Assembly: GCA_963693365.1 (NCBI GenBank)
Contig: CAVNZM010000012.1
Location: 5,332,001 to 5,396,000, forward strand
Direction: 5' to 3'
Source of the DNA: Amoebidium appalachense
Lineage: Eukaryota; Ichthyosporea
DNA length: 64,000 nucleotides
In this document: positions 1 to 22,567 of the stretch, piece by piece
How positions within the stretch are numbered: position 1 is the first letter of the stretch
Layout of the letters: each line of letters opens with the position of its first letter
Position numbers and translations under genes: made by a program
Notes under the pieces: model-generated
Database searches by the model: none
The model's input: only the letters and a program-made list of their open reading frames with translations
What the model was told of the DNA's origin: nothing

Positions 1-125
1 AGAAAGGTAGAGGCAGGCAGAGGGGTGTGTGTGTGTGGGGGGGGGGGGGGGGGGGGGGGAGGGAGAGAGAGAAATCCTCCGGGGGGGGGGGGGGGGGGGG
101 AGAGAGGGAGAAAGGGGAAGAGAGA

Positions 126-195
<70 letters not shown>

Positions 196-2576
196 ATGCC
201 TAGTACTCGAGGGTTACCATATCTGTCGGCGTGTACACACACATGCACATACACACAAACACTCGAACGCACACACACACACGTACTGTACACATACATA
301 ATAACTTTGAAAGATTTCAAAAACTACATAGTTGGTCCGGTTCCCTGGGAATGAGGAGGAGGAGGAGGATCCGGAGGAAAAGGGGGGGGGGGGGAGGAGG
401 GGGGGGGGGGGGGGGGGGGGGGGGGCTGAGGCAACGAAATCGATTATCGATCACTATCGATACTAGCTGCATAAGCGGGGCCAATGTTTTCGTCGGGACA
501 CCAAAAAAAGTCTGCTGCAGATTTAATAATGATAATATTATTATTGATTGGTAGGTGCCGCGAAAGGCTTTATTTTATCAACTTGAAATGATATATACCT
601 TTTTGTATAGTTATGGCAGAAGCCCTGCCATGTAACTTATGCATGTATACACATGTACACGTGCTAGCGTTCTGGGGAAGGCAAAGGACTAAATTCCTCT
701 GCGACCAGAATAATATTGGCGGTAGAATTTACAAAGTTATGGTTTTCGATGGGAAATTGTGAAAACATTGTTTATGTAATCTAAAACTATCGATGTATTT
801 GCATGGGTTCGTTTCTATCCTCGCACACCCCTTCAAAAAAATGGTTTTGCATGTCTTCAGTCCTCTTACGTCCTACATAAGCATGCACGCTAATAATTTC
901 TTAGACGCACGCAAAGGGTGAGTGGGGGGGGGGGGGGGGGGGGGGGGGGGGGTGAGGGAGAGAGACAGAGAGAGAGATGCAGACAGAGCAGCGAGAGAAG
1001 AGGGAGAAATGTATACCCACACACACACTGACTCCCTGTGACCACCCAGGGGGTCTGTGCGTACCCGCCGTGTGTCGCTCATGTACCAGCGCATACAAAA
1101 CAGTGACGGCACATGGGCAATGGCAAAGACACTCTTCATCCCTTGGTACCCCCCCCCCCCACCCGCCCCTTCAGTCCTCTCTCTCTCTCTCCCCCCTCCC
1201 CCTCCCCTCCCTCTCTCTCCCCCCCCCTCTCTCACTCCCCCCCCCCCCCCCCCCCCCCCTCCTCGTCCCTGTCCCCAGGCCCACCTCCTCCTTCCCCCCG
1301 TCCCCCTACCCCCGGCGCCGCCGGTTTACCTCTCCCACCTTTCATTTGGTCTCCAATTCTTGAAGGGCCTTTATACTCCCATCTGTTCTGATCCCCAGAA
1401 CCCCCCCCCCCCCCCCCCCCCGGGGCCCTCTCCTTCAAACCTGCCATCCGCTTGCCCTTGCCTCAACCGATCTACCTATTCCACATGCCACATATACCCC
1501 CTTTTCCGACCTGTTATCTGTTCTGCTCTTACCATCACTCCACCTTTACCTCCCCTTTCCTTGCTATGTTTTCTCTTAAGGTTTTCCAACAACTCATGGT
1601 TAACCTTACCCTCCATCCTCCCCCTCCTCTCCCCCCCCCCTCCTAACACACACACACCGGAGCAGTGTACACAACAGACATCAATGTTTAGACACGACTG
1701 AACTCAATTTATTTTGATCTCGAATAAATACCTGAAATTCCCTTAAGTTAAATCCATACATGATTTCCGACTCAGTCGGAAATCAGATCTGTCTCTAATA
1801 GAAACCAATCACTAAGAACCAATTGCTTTCAGAGAGATCTGGTACGCGAAGACGTACACGATAGGACACAGGCACTAGTTAAGATCAACTCGTGTCATTA
1901 TCAAGGAAGTTCTAACCTATGATACACTGCAAAGACTCAGACATACCACACTTAACCTTGATGATTGGTTAAAGCTCGGCAACACATGAAAACTAAAGCA
2001 AAATAATGAAGTCTGATCACACATGTCAACCTAAGTGTAGCCTAAGTGTGTTACCATCCCGGGCAATCAACACACATTAATTGAACACAAATCTACCTAA
2101 CATATATTAGTAGAAAAGAAATACGATTATACACATGAAGACAAGGAGAGAATGAAAAGAAAATAAGGAAGGAGAAAGAGAAAGGAGAAGAGAGCACAGA
2201 TCAACAAACAAGATAGCCTAGTAATAGTATAACTATAACCAGAGATATTTATGTACACACGAACATGTACACGTCTCTCCCTGAGTGGGTGGATCCGTAT
2301 ACACACATATAAATATTCTAATTGATATTACAATACACGATTAAAGCCGATACAACACGATTACAAGTATACAAGCATATTGGAGATCGATGCTACACTT
2401 TACATAATAGGAGTGCCAGTGGCATTTATACTAAGCATATGAACTGAAACATAACACAAACTGAGAAGATCTTACAATATGTAAATACTACGTATTACAA
2501 CACCTCAGGGTCGTTACTGGGTGGTGGGTCAATCACATGGCACTCCGTCAACACGCATGTCCTCGAGCTGCTCCCG

Positions 2577-2611
<35 letters not shown>

Positions 2612-2817
2612 GTATATGTCATTCCCTCCCTCGTGCAATTTGTATAGGATATGGTTGCTGGAAGCCTCGACGTAACCCTTTACAAGTATAACGACTACTA
2701 AGGGATACATTGAGAACCAAAATACATTATTGTGCATACACACCCGGGCCCACACCTACATGTGCGCACATACAGAGAGATGGGGGGGAATGGAGAGGTG
2801 GGAGAACAGGCGTTTTT

Positions 2818-2864
<47 letters not shown>

Positions 2865-3108
2865 CGGGATGGTGATCAACGACATATATACACAATGTTT
2901 ATACATATATATAGCACACACACACACACACACTGATGCACACTACCACCCACACACACAGAACACGATGCACCAAAGTAACCAAGTGAGTGAGAAGAGA
3001 GATCAGCAAACAGCAAATTAGTTTATGATAGAACTTAAGGCAAGGTGGATGGGAAGCTGTGTGTGTCTGTGTGTGTGTGTGTGTGTGTTTTCTTTTCTTT
3101 TTCTTTTT

Positions 3109-3139
<31 letters not shown>

Positions 3140-3388
3140 GGGGTACCAGTGTCGTGGAATTGGTTATGTCGGAATGTCGAGGTTGGCAGTCATGTACCAG
3201 CACCGAACAATCTTGCGGTCAGCCATGTGCGAGCTGCTGCTTGCTAGAAGACTCACCCGAGTGCACCATCTCCCACCTGCACGGGGAAAGTGAAGCGTGA
3301 CCAGTGAGAAGGAGGAAAAGTGAGAGGCAGTTTGAAACAGGAAATAAGGGGAATAACCTGGTCCATTATGTTATAGCTGAAAAGTTTT

Positions 3389-3430
<42 letters not shown>

Positions 3431-4005
3431 AACAAAACGCCCATGAGGTAACACGAAAACATCAAAAGGACAGAATCTTACATTGTCATACCTACAGCAG
3501 CACTCTAAACTTTCGATGGAAGCAAGTGGTTACCGACTAACCTCGGATGTGTCAGTGGGGTACGTTGCGTGCAACGTGTAGGAGTGGGCGCTACAAGACC
3601 TTATCACACAGGTAAAAAAATGAGAAAGGAATGTAAGTTACTATATTTGGGAAAATACAAACGAGATTTGATTGGATGACATATATAGATTTTGACACAA
3701 ACGACAAGAGCTAAGATGTACACGTGCTATACAGTGGAGATCTAATAAGTATAAGGTGGCATCATTTGCATGCCCAAACAACACACACACACACCAGTTT
3801 AACCGGTCATGTATCGCCAAATGTAGTCTGATAGACCACATAATACCGCAACACACACACGTCACATTCACAACAGACACCCAGAAAGATAGCCTACCTG
3901 TAAATTACAACATCCTTGATTTTATACTAAACACGCGTAACTACGACCTGTTTATTAGATGTATTGATTGGCTTGAGAAACACATCACTACAAAATTATA
4001 GCGCA

Positions 4006-4096
<91 letters not shown>

Positions 4097-4128
4097 CCAG
4101 CTGATACCGAGTGTCCCAAGGGGAGCCC

Positions 4129-4164
<36 letters not shown>

Positions 4165-5495
4165 GGGGAACCCCAACTAATTGATCTCTCCTTGTAGTCT
4201 TTATGGTGTCTCGTAGAGAAAGTAAACCCTGATATATAGTCACCACCCGACATCTATGTACGTGATCATGATATACCGCTGAGGGGATATTCCGAGCAAA
4301 ACCCCCCCCCATACCTGAGACTGGTTCTCTTTGTCTCGAGTAAACAGCGTAAACCCCTATGTCGATACGTACACAGATCTAAGTTATCGGTGTACACGGA
4401 AACAGAAAGAAAAGAAAGAAAGGAAGAAAGGAAAAGGAAACAAACTACAACTAACTAATAAACAAATACAAGACTCAACTTCTAAGTCTTGCTGAGAATC
4501 AAGTGAAGATGACACCACCACCCACCCACCCACCCACCCATGTACACGTCCGTGCATGTCTACGTGTGGCAGGCCCTCACTAAACACATTGCATGCTGCG
4601 CAGACCCACAAAGTGTTGTTTGTCGGTCCCCTACAGGCACATGCATTGAGCACGCAGGCTTGAACAACCTGGCTACGATATCATGCATGCTTCTCGCTCA
4701 ATACAACATTAACTGCGGAAAATGATGAGGGTTACGGTTACGGTACAACTGTCACGGGTCTATGCATGAATGTAACTACACTGTCCTTTTGCCTGCATGC
4801 ATGCAGACAAGCAACAAAATTATTCTGCAAAAAACAGAAATATCCTGCTTTTAGCAGAATTATATAAACTAGCAGAGCTGCTTTTTGCAGAATTAATCAA
4901 AGAGAATTACTCTGCTAGGCCTTTCAGCAGCATGATTCTGGAAAATTATTCTGCAAATATCAAAAAATTCGTTATTCTTCTGCTTTGAGCAAATCATTTG
5001 CGGCAGAATTATACTGCTCACAGCAGCAGCTCCGTGCAGAATAAATCTGCTTTCACCAGAAAAAAATTGCCCCATGAGGCACAAAAAAAAAATCTGCGGC
5101 TACTTTTATTTTTGTCCGTGCTACCGAGTGTCCTCCCCTACCAGCAGGGAGGCATCAGCACCGGGGCCAGCCCGTTGCATGCATTGTTCAATTGTGTTTC
5201 TTTAAGTGTGCATACCATCATATTGCCTATTTTGGCAATACACTCCAAGTCTCAATCGCATTCCAATCTCAATCGCAACTGCACCTAAAGGTTCATGCCC
5301 AAATATGGTAAAGGTTAAAATACCACTGATCAACCAAAACCAAACATCAAAAAGGACACACGCTGAGAAATCAACGTTTTCTTAACTCAATTCAGTGAAT
5401 CACATTCGGGCCCCCACGCCATATTGCGCCAAACTTGTATATGTGCTGCTACAGACAAGTAGGCAGACGAGCATACTATAAACAACTCCAGCCGC

Positions 5496-5542
<47 letters not shown>

Positions 5543-6042
5543 CGCGTTCGTGAGTGGTGCGTGTGTTTGTGTGTGAATGTGTATGTATATGTGTGTGCCC
5601 GCGTGCAAGTGCGCATGTGGGTGTGTGTGCAGGAAGGCTAAGTGTGGGGCATAAGTCCCAATTGGCAGGGAGCAGATGCATCGAATCACACCAAAAGACT
5701 CCTTGGAATTACGGACCATGCTGTACCACCCTACACAATTCGAAAGGATACATGGAAACAAAACAAAAAAAGAAGAAAAAGGAAAAAACCCAAGAGCCAG
5801 AATCGGTATGTGGGCACACCCAACCGCAGCAAACAAGCAACAGCTATGTAACCTACGTCACCACCACCCGCACACACACCCAGTGGCATGGTACTTATTC
5901 ATATGAATCAGGTGATAAGACGACCCAAAAAAAGGGGGAAGGGAAAAAAAAAAAAAAAAAAAAAAAAAGGGGGGCGAGTAAGGTTCGCAAGTGAACACCA
6001 TGAAGCAAGAGGGCAGAACCCGGGTTTTTCTGATCAAGATTA
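1..6042. other. Gene-free left end: homopolymers, microsatellites, unique AT-richer DNA
   Basis: I see no supported exon here. Contents: G runs with (GA)n at 36-195 and 384-425; G run 926-951; C-rich 1150-1650; unique sequence 1680-2570 without long frames; G run 2580-2608; T-G compound tracts near 2815-2864, 3106-3143 and 3385-3429; (CA)n 4011-4095 followed by an A run 4133-4163; a palindrome-like cluster 4808-5060; GT/GC tract 5500-5546; A-G tract 5946-5974. The 3' UTR of ISY1 should lie just left of 6043. Confidence 0.6.
4808..5060. repeat. Cluster of interspersed, oppositely oriented GCAGAATTAT / ATAATTCTGC motifs
   Basis: At least eight copies of TTATTCTGC, GCAGAATTA or close variants (ACTCTGC, GCAGAATAA) alternate in orientation at about 25-45 nt spacing, many forming local palindromes such as AGCAGAATTATA. 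The segment could fold into several hairpins. No coding frame crosses it convincingly. Confidence 0.6.
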
Positions 6043-15577
<9,535 letters not shown>

Positions 15578-16761
15578 GTTGCGGTTATTTTCTGCACGGC
15601 GTGCAGCCCTCCTGTTCTGAGTGTGTCTTGTCTGCCCAAATCTACTGCAGAGTGGTTGATGTTTTTATAGAATCCTCAGCTACACAGTGACTGCGATTGC
15701 GGGGGAACAAAGTACAGATTCAGCGCAAAAAGAAATCGAACGACACTCAAATGCAAGTGTAAACAGTAAGAGACCTGGGCAAGTGCAATCTCTCGTAAAC
15801 ACTAAGGTGCTCGGTTTACACTTTTTGGAGTCGGTCCAAATTAACGTTAGAATTTGGGGCTCTTAGAACTGCCAGAGGTTTCGAGTATGTAGCGTGAAGA
15901 GCACCGTGCAATATATTTCTTACGCTAACACTTTGTAGTGGAAGAAAGAAATAGCAGGGCAAAAAAGGAGGTTTGACTCGTTTTCTGTTGTCTGTTTATT
16001 GTGCATGTGTGAAAAAAAGGATAGCCTAAAAGGCAATTGGGTGACAACGTCAACATAAATCAGATTATACCACTGTAAATTTACAATGAAATATCCAATT
16101 TGCACAACCTCAAGTCCTCGAGGCTGCCGAAAATCACGGTATTGTAATTTATGCAGTGATTTGGTCGAGTGATAGCGCAAACGATCGGATAGCGCAAACA
16201 CTTCGGAGCGGAGCCTCAGTTGTTTGAGGAGTTGAACTTGCCAACATTCTTGGGGTTCAATTTTGTAACCAACGGAACATCTTCAAGTACAACTAGGTGC
16301 CCTTTAATCCCGGAAGCATATTAGCATTCATGTTTTCAATGCTGGACAGTAAATTAAGAACAAGAGACGCTTTCTCCATGACCACGATACTGACCATCCG
16401 CACACGCCTTCTCTCTCTCTCTTTCTTTCTCCCCCTCTATCTACTCATCTCTCTCTCTCTCCGCCTCCATCCCCTCTCTCTCTTTCCCTTTAACCCCCCC
16501 CCCCCGCCCCCCCCTCTCTCTCTCTTGCACTTTCTCTTCTTTGTCTGTCTCTGATTATCTCTCTCTCTCCCTCCCTCCCTCTCCCCTCGCTCTCCTCTCT
16601 CCCTCCCTCTCTCCCCCCCCTCCCTTCCCCCCTCCCCCCTCCCCCTCCCCTCCATCTGAATCCCCTCCCCCCCCCCCCCCCCCCCGCCCGGGTTCATGAT
16701 GCCCTCCTTTATTCTCCCAAACCTGCCCCCGTCCACTACTGCTAACTGAAGTACGGGCAGA
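15578..16761. promoter_or_regulatory. Divergent intergenic region between ISY1 and the BtuF-like gene
   Basis: About 1.2 kb between two start codons on opposite strands. 15578-16400 is unique sequence without strong repeats. 16400-16690 is CT-rich with C runs, ending about 80 nt before the BtuF-like ATG. Promoters for both genes should be here; I could not identify specific elements. Confidence 0.5.
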
Positions 16762-17598
16762 ATGGCACTCCGGCCTCGTGTGATATCGGTGCTACCGTCA
16801 GCCACCGAGCTGCTTTGCCTCATTCCTGGGGGCAAGGACCTGCTGGTGAGTGCACAGATCTAGAACTTGCGTGCTACTTACTGTTACTTGATGTGTACAC
16901 GTGCACGTTCATAAATCACACGCCACACGCACACGTACACACAGGCAGAGGCGTGCACACGTACAAGTAGCGCACACACTCTTCACTTGGACGTGCAGCA
17001 TGTGCATACAAGCATTATAGTGAACTGTCCACACGCACGAAGGTAGGCAGGCACGCAGGCGAACAGGAAGGCATGCAGGCAAGGTTCGCGCGCACACACA
17101 CGCACACACTTGTTTGCAAGGCGCCAATTAGACTGAGCTCTATGCACGGTTATCCACACATGCACGCATGGATACAAGGACTTTTTCATGTCGCACAAAA
17201 GTGCACACCCACACAAACAACATCATCACACTTACAACCTTTTATGAAATCTGTACGCACATCTCTTTCCCCAACTTTCTTTCAGTAAAACTATGTCCCC
17301 TCCCCCCTCCCCCTCCCTACCCTAACCCCACTTTCCGGGCGGCCACCACACTAATCATACCTATGGTTGTCAAATCGTCTTTCTCAAAACATCCCCCCCC
17401 TTCCCCACCCCACCCCCCCACCCCCCCCCTCCCCTACCCCCCTTCCTCCCTTCAGGTGGGGCGGTCTCACGAATGTGACTACCCGAAAGACATCAGCCAC
17501 CTGCCCGTCCTCACTGCCGCACGTATCCGTGCAACAAACAGGTGTGTGCGTGTGTGCGTTTGTGTGTGGTTGTGGTGGTGGTGGTGGTGGTGGTGGGT

Positions 17599-17639
<41 letters not shown>

Positions 17640-17771
17640 GCAGGTTTTGATCCACTGAAGTATTTTCATTTTCCTGGCATGTCCCGGGGGTTCTGCCTTC
17701 CCCCCCCTATTCCCCCGAATAGTTTGTAACATTGCCAATGCTGCAATATACAGTTTTAGATATCTGTGAGA

Positions 17772-17807
<36 letters not shown>

Positions 17808-17822
17808 TTCCCCCCTCCCCCC

Positions 17823-17857
<35 letters not shown>

Positions 17858-18451
17858 CCCCTCCCCCTGGGGGGGGGTCTCTGCCCTCCAGGTTTGTGGG
17901 GAAAGTGACCTATGAAACGAGGCGCGGGGAGGATTCGGGAAGGGGGAGGGGGCGGGGGCGAAGGTGCGGACTAACTGGAGCTTAGATTCAGTTTCATTTT
18001 TAATGGATATGTTTTTTAAACCCGAATTTTTAGTCTGAGGCTACAATATAGTTTCTGAGCGCAGACGTCGATACGCAGGCCAAACCGCCATCATACAAGA
18101 GGTAGTCCCTGTACAGGTTCAGTTCAAAAAAAGGAAAAAAGGAAATATCATCAACAGCCTAATAATAGTATTTTGATTTTTTAGTGTGATCTTAAATTTT
18201 ATTTTTGCAGTGCAGACATTGATGCGCAGGTCAAAACGCCAATCCACCAGGGTCCAGTCCTGTTACTGGTTCAGTTTGAGGTTTTATTTTTTTAATTTAA
18301 GTTTGAGTTTGATGTTAATATATATTTTTTTGCAGTGCAGACATTGATGCGCAGGTCAAAGCAGCCATCCACGAGGGGCAGTCTTTGTACACACTGGACG
18401 AGGAGGGGGTGAAGGCTCTGAGGCCTGACGTCATCCTCACACAGGGTGTGT

Positions 18452-18530
<79 letters not shown>

Positions 18531-18626
18531 TGTGTATGTGTACGTGTGTGTGGGTGTGCGTGTGCGTGTACGTGTGTGTGTGTACGTGTGCGTGTGTGTA
18601 CGTGTACACGTGTGTGTGTACGTGTA

Positions 18627-18702
<76 letters not shown>

Positions 18703-19987
18703 CGCGCGCGCGCGCGCGTACGCGCGCTTGTGTATGGTGCGCATGGTGCATGTAGATTGGGAGTGGAAGTTGAACAATTGCATTTACATCACTGCATATA
18801 TGTGCCAGCTTTCAGCTGCTTACAACCCTCTTATCAGATAATAGACACACAATCCAACGATCTTACATGCATGTATATGGTGTTCTGTTTTAGAACCATT
18901 GCTCATGCACACATAAACCTCCCCCCCCCCCCCCCCCCCCCCCCGCTGCGCCCGGTCCGATGATGGGCTCTTTTTTGGATTGGCAAGGTTTTTTTTTTGT
19001 TTTTTTTTGGGGGGGGAGGGGGGGGGAGGGGGGCTGGTCTTTATATATTCTTGTGTCTTTTGAAGTCTCCACATGTATAATCACGACCCTCTAATGGTTA
19101 CAACCCCCCCCCCCCCCCCCCCCCCCACACCCCTCCCTCCCTCCCTGCCTGTTGTCAGACCTGTGTGATGTGTGCAGCATCGATCTTGTGACGGTCGAGA
19201 GGCTGGCCCACTCCATGAACCCACGCCCAAAAGTGGTTAACCTTAACCCCATGGGATTGGCTGACGTGCTTGAGGACATCACCAAAGTATGTCTGCCTAC
19301 AAACATCCCCTCCCCCCTCCCCCCCCCCCCCCCCCTCCCCCCCCCCCCCCCCCCCCCCCGGGCGCCCACCTGCTCGCCCGGTGAGTGGGTAGATATATGG
19401 AGGTGATGCTCATGTGTATGTGTGTGTGTGTGTGTCGGGAGGGGAGGGGGGGATGACGGTGGGGCAGGGGGGGAGGGGGGGGGGGGGGGGGGGAAGGGGA
19501 AGTGGGGGGAAAGGGGGAAGTGGGGAAAGGGGGTGGTGTGTTGTACAAAAATATGAAAAGAGTGGATGTTGAAACGAACTAGAGCAGGGCAGTGAACACG
19601 ATGGTGTGTGGCTGCCTGTACCGGGCGCTGGTTTGGTGAGATTAAGCTGGGATACGGATACAACACCTAAGCTTCTTTAACCCCCCCCCCCCCCCCCAAA
19701 AAAAAAAAAAAAATAATAATAAAATAATAATAATAATAATAATAATAAAATAATGATAATAATGATAATAATTTTAACAATAGTAGTAGTAATAATAATA
19801 CTAATATTAACAACTACAACAACAACAACAACAGTAACAAAAACATTAATAATAATAATAGAAAAAACCACACACCATAGATCGGGGAGGCTGTAGGACT
19901 TGTCTCCGAGGCAGCGCAGGCACGGAATGGGCTGCAGCAGAGAATAGACCGTGCAACGTCATTGGTGGACAGGTGTGTGTGTGTGTG

Positions 19988-20023
<36 letters not shown>

Positions 20024-21180
20024 AGGGAGGGAGGGAGGAGGGGCTGGGAGGGGGACCTTATGGGGAAAGTTGTGATGTGTTTGTTGTGTGTGTGTATGGT
20101 GGTGGTGGTGGGTAGGGGCTGGGGAGGGGGGGGGAGGGGGAGAGGCGGGGGGGGGGGGGGGGATTGCTGTTGTCCCCCCCCCCCCCCCCCCCGCCTCCCC
20201 TGCTGCCCCCTACACCCCAGTCTGAGATCTGTCGTCACCTACGGGCTGACCACCACGTGTGGTTTTGACGAGTTGTTCTTAACATAAATCACATGTCATT
20301 TGGAGAGACTAGCCCCACTACCATCCTTGACGTGTGTAGTTTTTGCTTTTGCTTATAATCATCTCTTCCCCCTCCCCCCCTCCCCCCCCCCCCCCCCCCC
20401 CTCCCCCCCCCCTCCCCTCCCCCCTCCCCCCCCCCCCCCCCCCCCTCACCACCACCATCACCACCACCACCCACGTTCCAATGTGTAGTGTTTACATTCC
20501 ACGTGACTTGTTCATAATACAAGGCCTATTTTGTCTTATATAGCATGCCATATTATTGTCTTATATTATATCCTACCACATAATTTGCTCATACGCTACC
20601 ACATATTACAGGAGTAGGCCCCCGGTGAATGTTGGTTGGGTGGAGTGGATCGATCCGATCTTTGTGGCCGGCCATTGGACACCCGAGCTGATTGAAATGG
20701 CCGGAGGTGTACACCCACTCAACAAGGTTCCTCCTCCCCCCCCCCCCCCCCCCCCCCCTTTGAGGATGGGCTCTGCTTATGATGCATATATACTCAGGTG
20801 TGCTCTCTTTTTTGCAGAGTCTGGCTCGGTTGTCTGCTGTTTTGCTGCAAATGTGTGCTTCATACTCTTTAATAACTTCTAATCCCCCCCCCAACCACAA
20901 CCACCACCATACACACACACCCTTCCATTCGGACACACAAACATAACCGCACCTATGTACACATCACCATGGCCACCCCTGTACACATGCCAGCACCTAG
21001 GAACACAGTTATCCCCTGACGGAAGCACCCGATGCTTCCCCTCGACACCCACATTATCACCGTGTGTTTCTCTTGTTTTGGCTTGGTAGATCAACTGTGG
21101 CACAGGATTATAACTTTTTTCTTTCCTTCTTTCCTCCCCCTCCCCCCTACCCACCCACCCACACCACCCACCTACCCCCC

Positions 21181-21273
<93 letters not shown>

Positions 21274-22534
21274 CCCTACGGTAAGAGTGTGCAGGTGCCC
21301 GACACCACCTTTGCAGCGTCTGACCCCGACTGTGTTGCCGTGTGTCCTTGTGGGTTCGACCTGGCCGTCACCAAAAAGGTGCTGTTCCCCTCCCCTCCCC
21401 CTCCCCCTCCCCCATTCCGCCTCTATCTCTCTCTTCCCTTTCCCCGGCCCTACCCCCCTCTAACAATTCCAACCCCCCCCCCCCCCCCCCCCCCCCCTTT
21501 CTTTCGAGGGACCCAGAATTTAAAGAAAAAGACAAAAAAACAAAAAATGAAAGAAACCTAACGCGAAAAAATATGAGCCGGGGAACGGAATCATCTAGGA
21601 TACATCATCATCTCATTCCACACCAGGGTACCTGCCCCTCCCCCCCCTCTCCCCCCCTCCCCACCCCCCACCCCTCCCCCCTCGCCCCCCCTCTCCCCTC
21701 CCCCCCCTTTGAAACAGTATCTGAGTTGGGTTTCGTTAACGAGGGGAATAGGTCGAAACTCGGGTACTGTGGATGACGTGGGCCCCCCCTGAGGATGGGC
21801 TCTGCTTATTATGCATACTCTTTATGTATGGCTTGCATTCTGCATCGTGTTATCCGTTTGTTCTTGTGTACTTCGTACTTTTTGACGCATTCAAACCCCC
21901 CCCCCCCCCCGCTTTTTTTTTTTAGCACCTGCTGATTGTAGTGAGCAGGAAATAAGTGCTTTGTCGACAAAGCCGTGGTTTGGGCAACTCCGGGCGGTGA
22001 AGGAGGGGAGGGTGGTGCTTGTGGATGGCAACCAGATGTTTAATAGGCCCGGGCCCCGATTGGTTGACGGGTTGGAGGTGGGTAAAGCGGAATGCTTGCT
22101 TTTGCTTGTCTAAAGGAAGGCCTGCATGCGCTTTTTGCTTTTTTTGTGTGTGTACAGGTAGGGATGTGATAGTTGGGTGGTGGTGGTGTAAAGGTTCTTT
22201 CTGAAAGGGGTGATTGAAAGGGAAATACGACAGGTGAGTGTCGTTTCGGGTTGTTGGTTGTATGCAGTGTTTATGTTCAAACCCTTAAGAATCAGCTGTG
22301 CAGAGATGTGTGTGTACATAAATGCCTCTTGCCTGTGGGTGGCACTCACGCATTTCATTGAAATGAGACACGTGTCAACGGGATCGTTTGTATTGGTGGC
22401 ATGTGAGTGTGTGTGTGCGTGCGCATGTGTCAGTGTTTGCTTTTTTTTTCCCCCCTCTTGTGTGTGTTCTGTGTGTTTGTGTGTGGGTGTGTGGGTGGGT
22501 GGGTGGGTGGGGGTTTGTGTGTGTGTGTGTGGGT

Positions 22535-22567
<33 letters not shown>

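Noticed and set aside
3045-3293. Frame reading YQCRGIGYVGMSRLAV... after a T-G tract
   Set aside because: Looks protein-like for about 45 residues but has no upstream partner exon, and its start lies in a homopolymer.
15920-16201. 93-codon minus-strand frame between ISY1 and the BtuF-like gene
   Set aside because: Isolated frame in unique intergenic DNA with no motifs and no splice context.
20220-20286. Candidate exon after ACACCCCAG in BtuF-like intron 5
   Set aside because: The flanking exons 5 and 6 join directly in phase with continuous family similarity ([15 protein letters not shown]); inclusion would introduce a stop.
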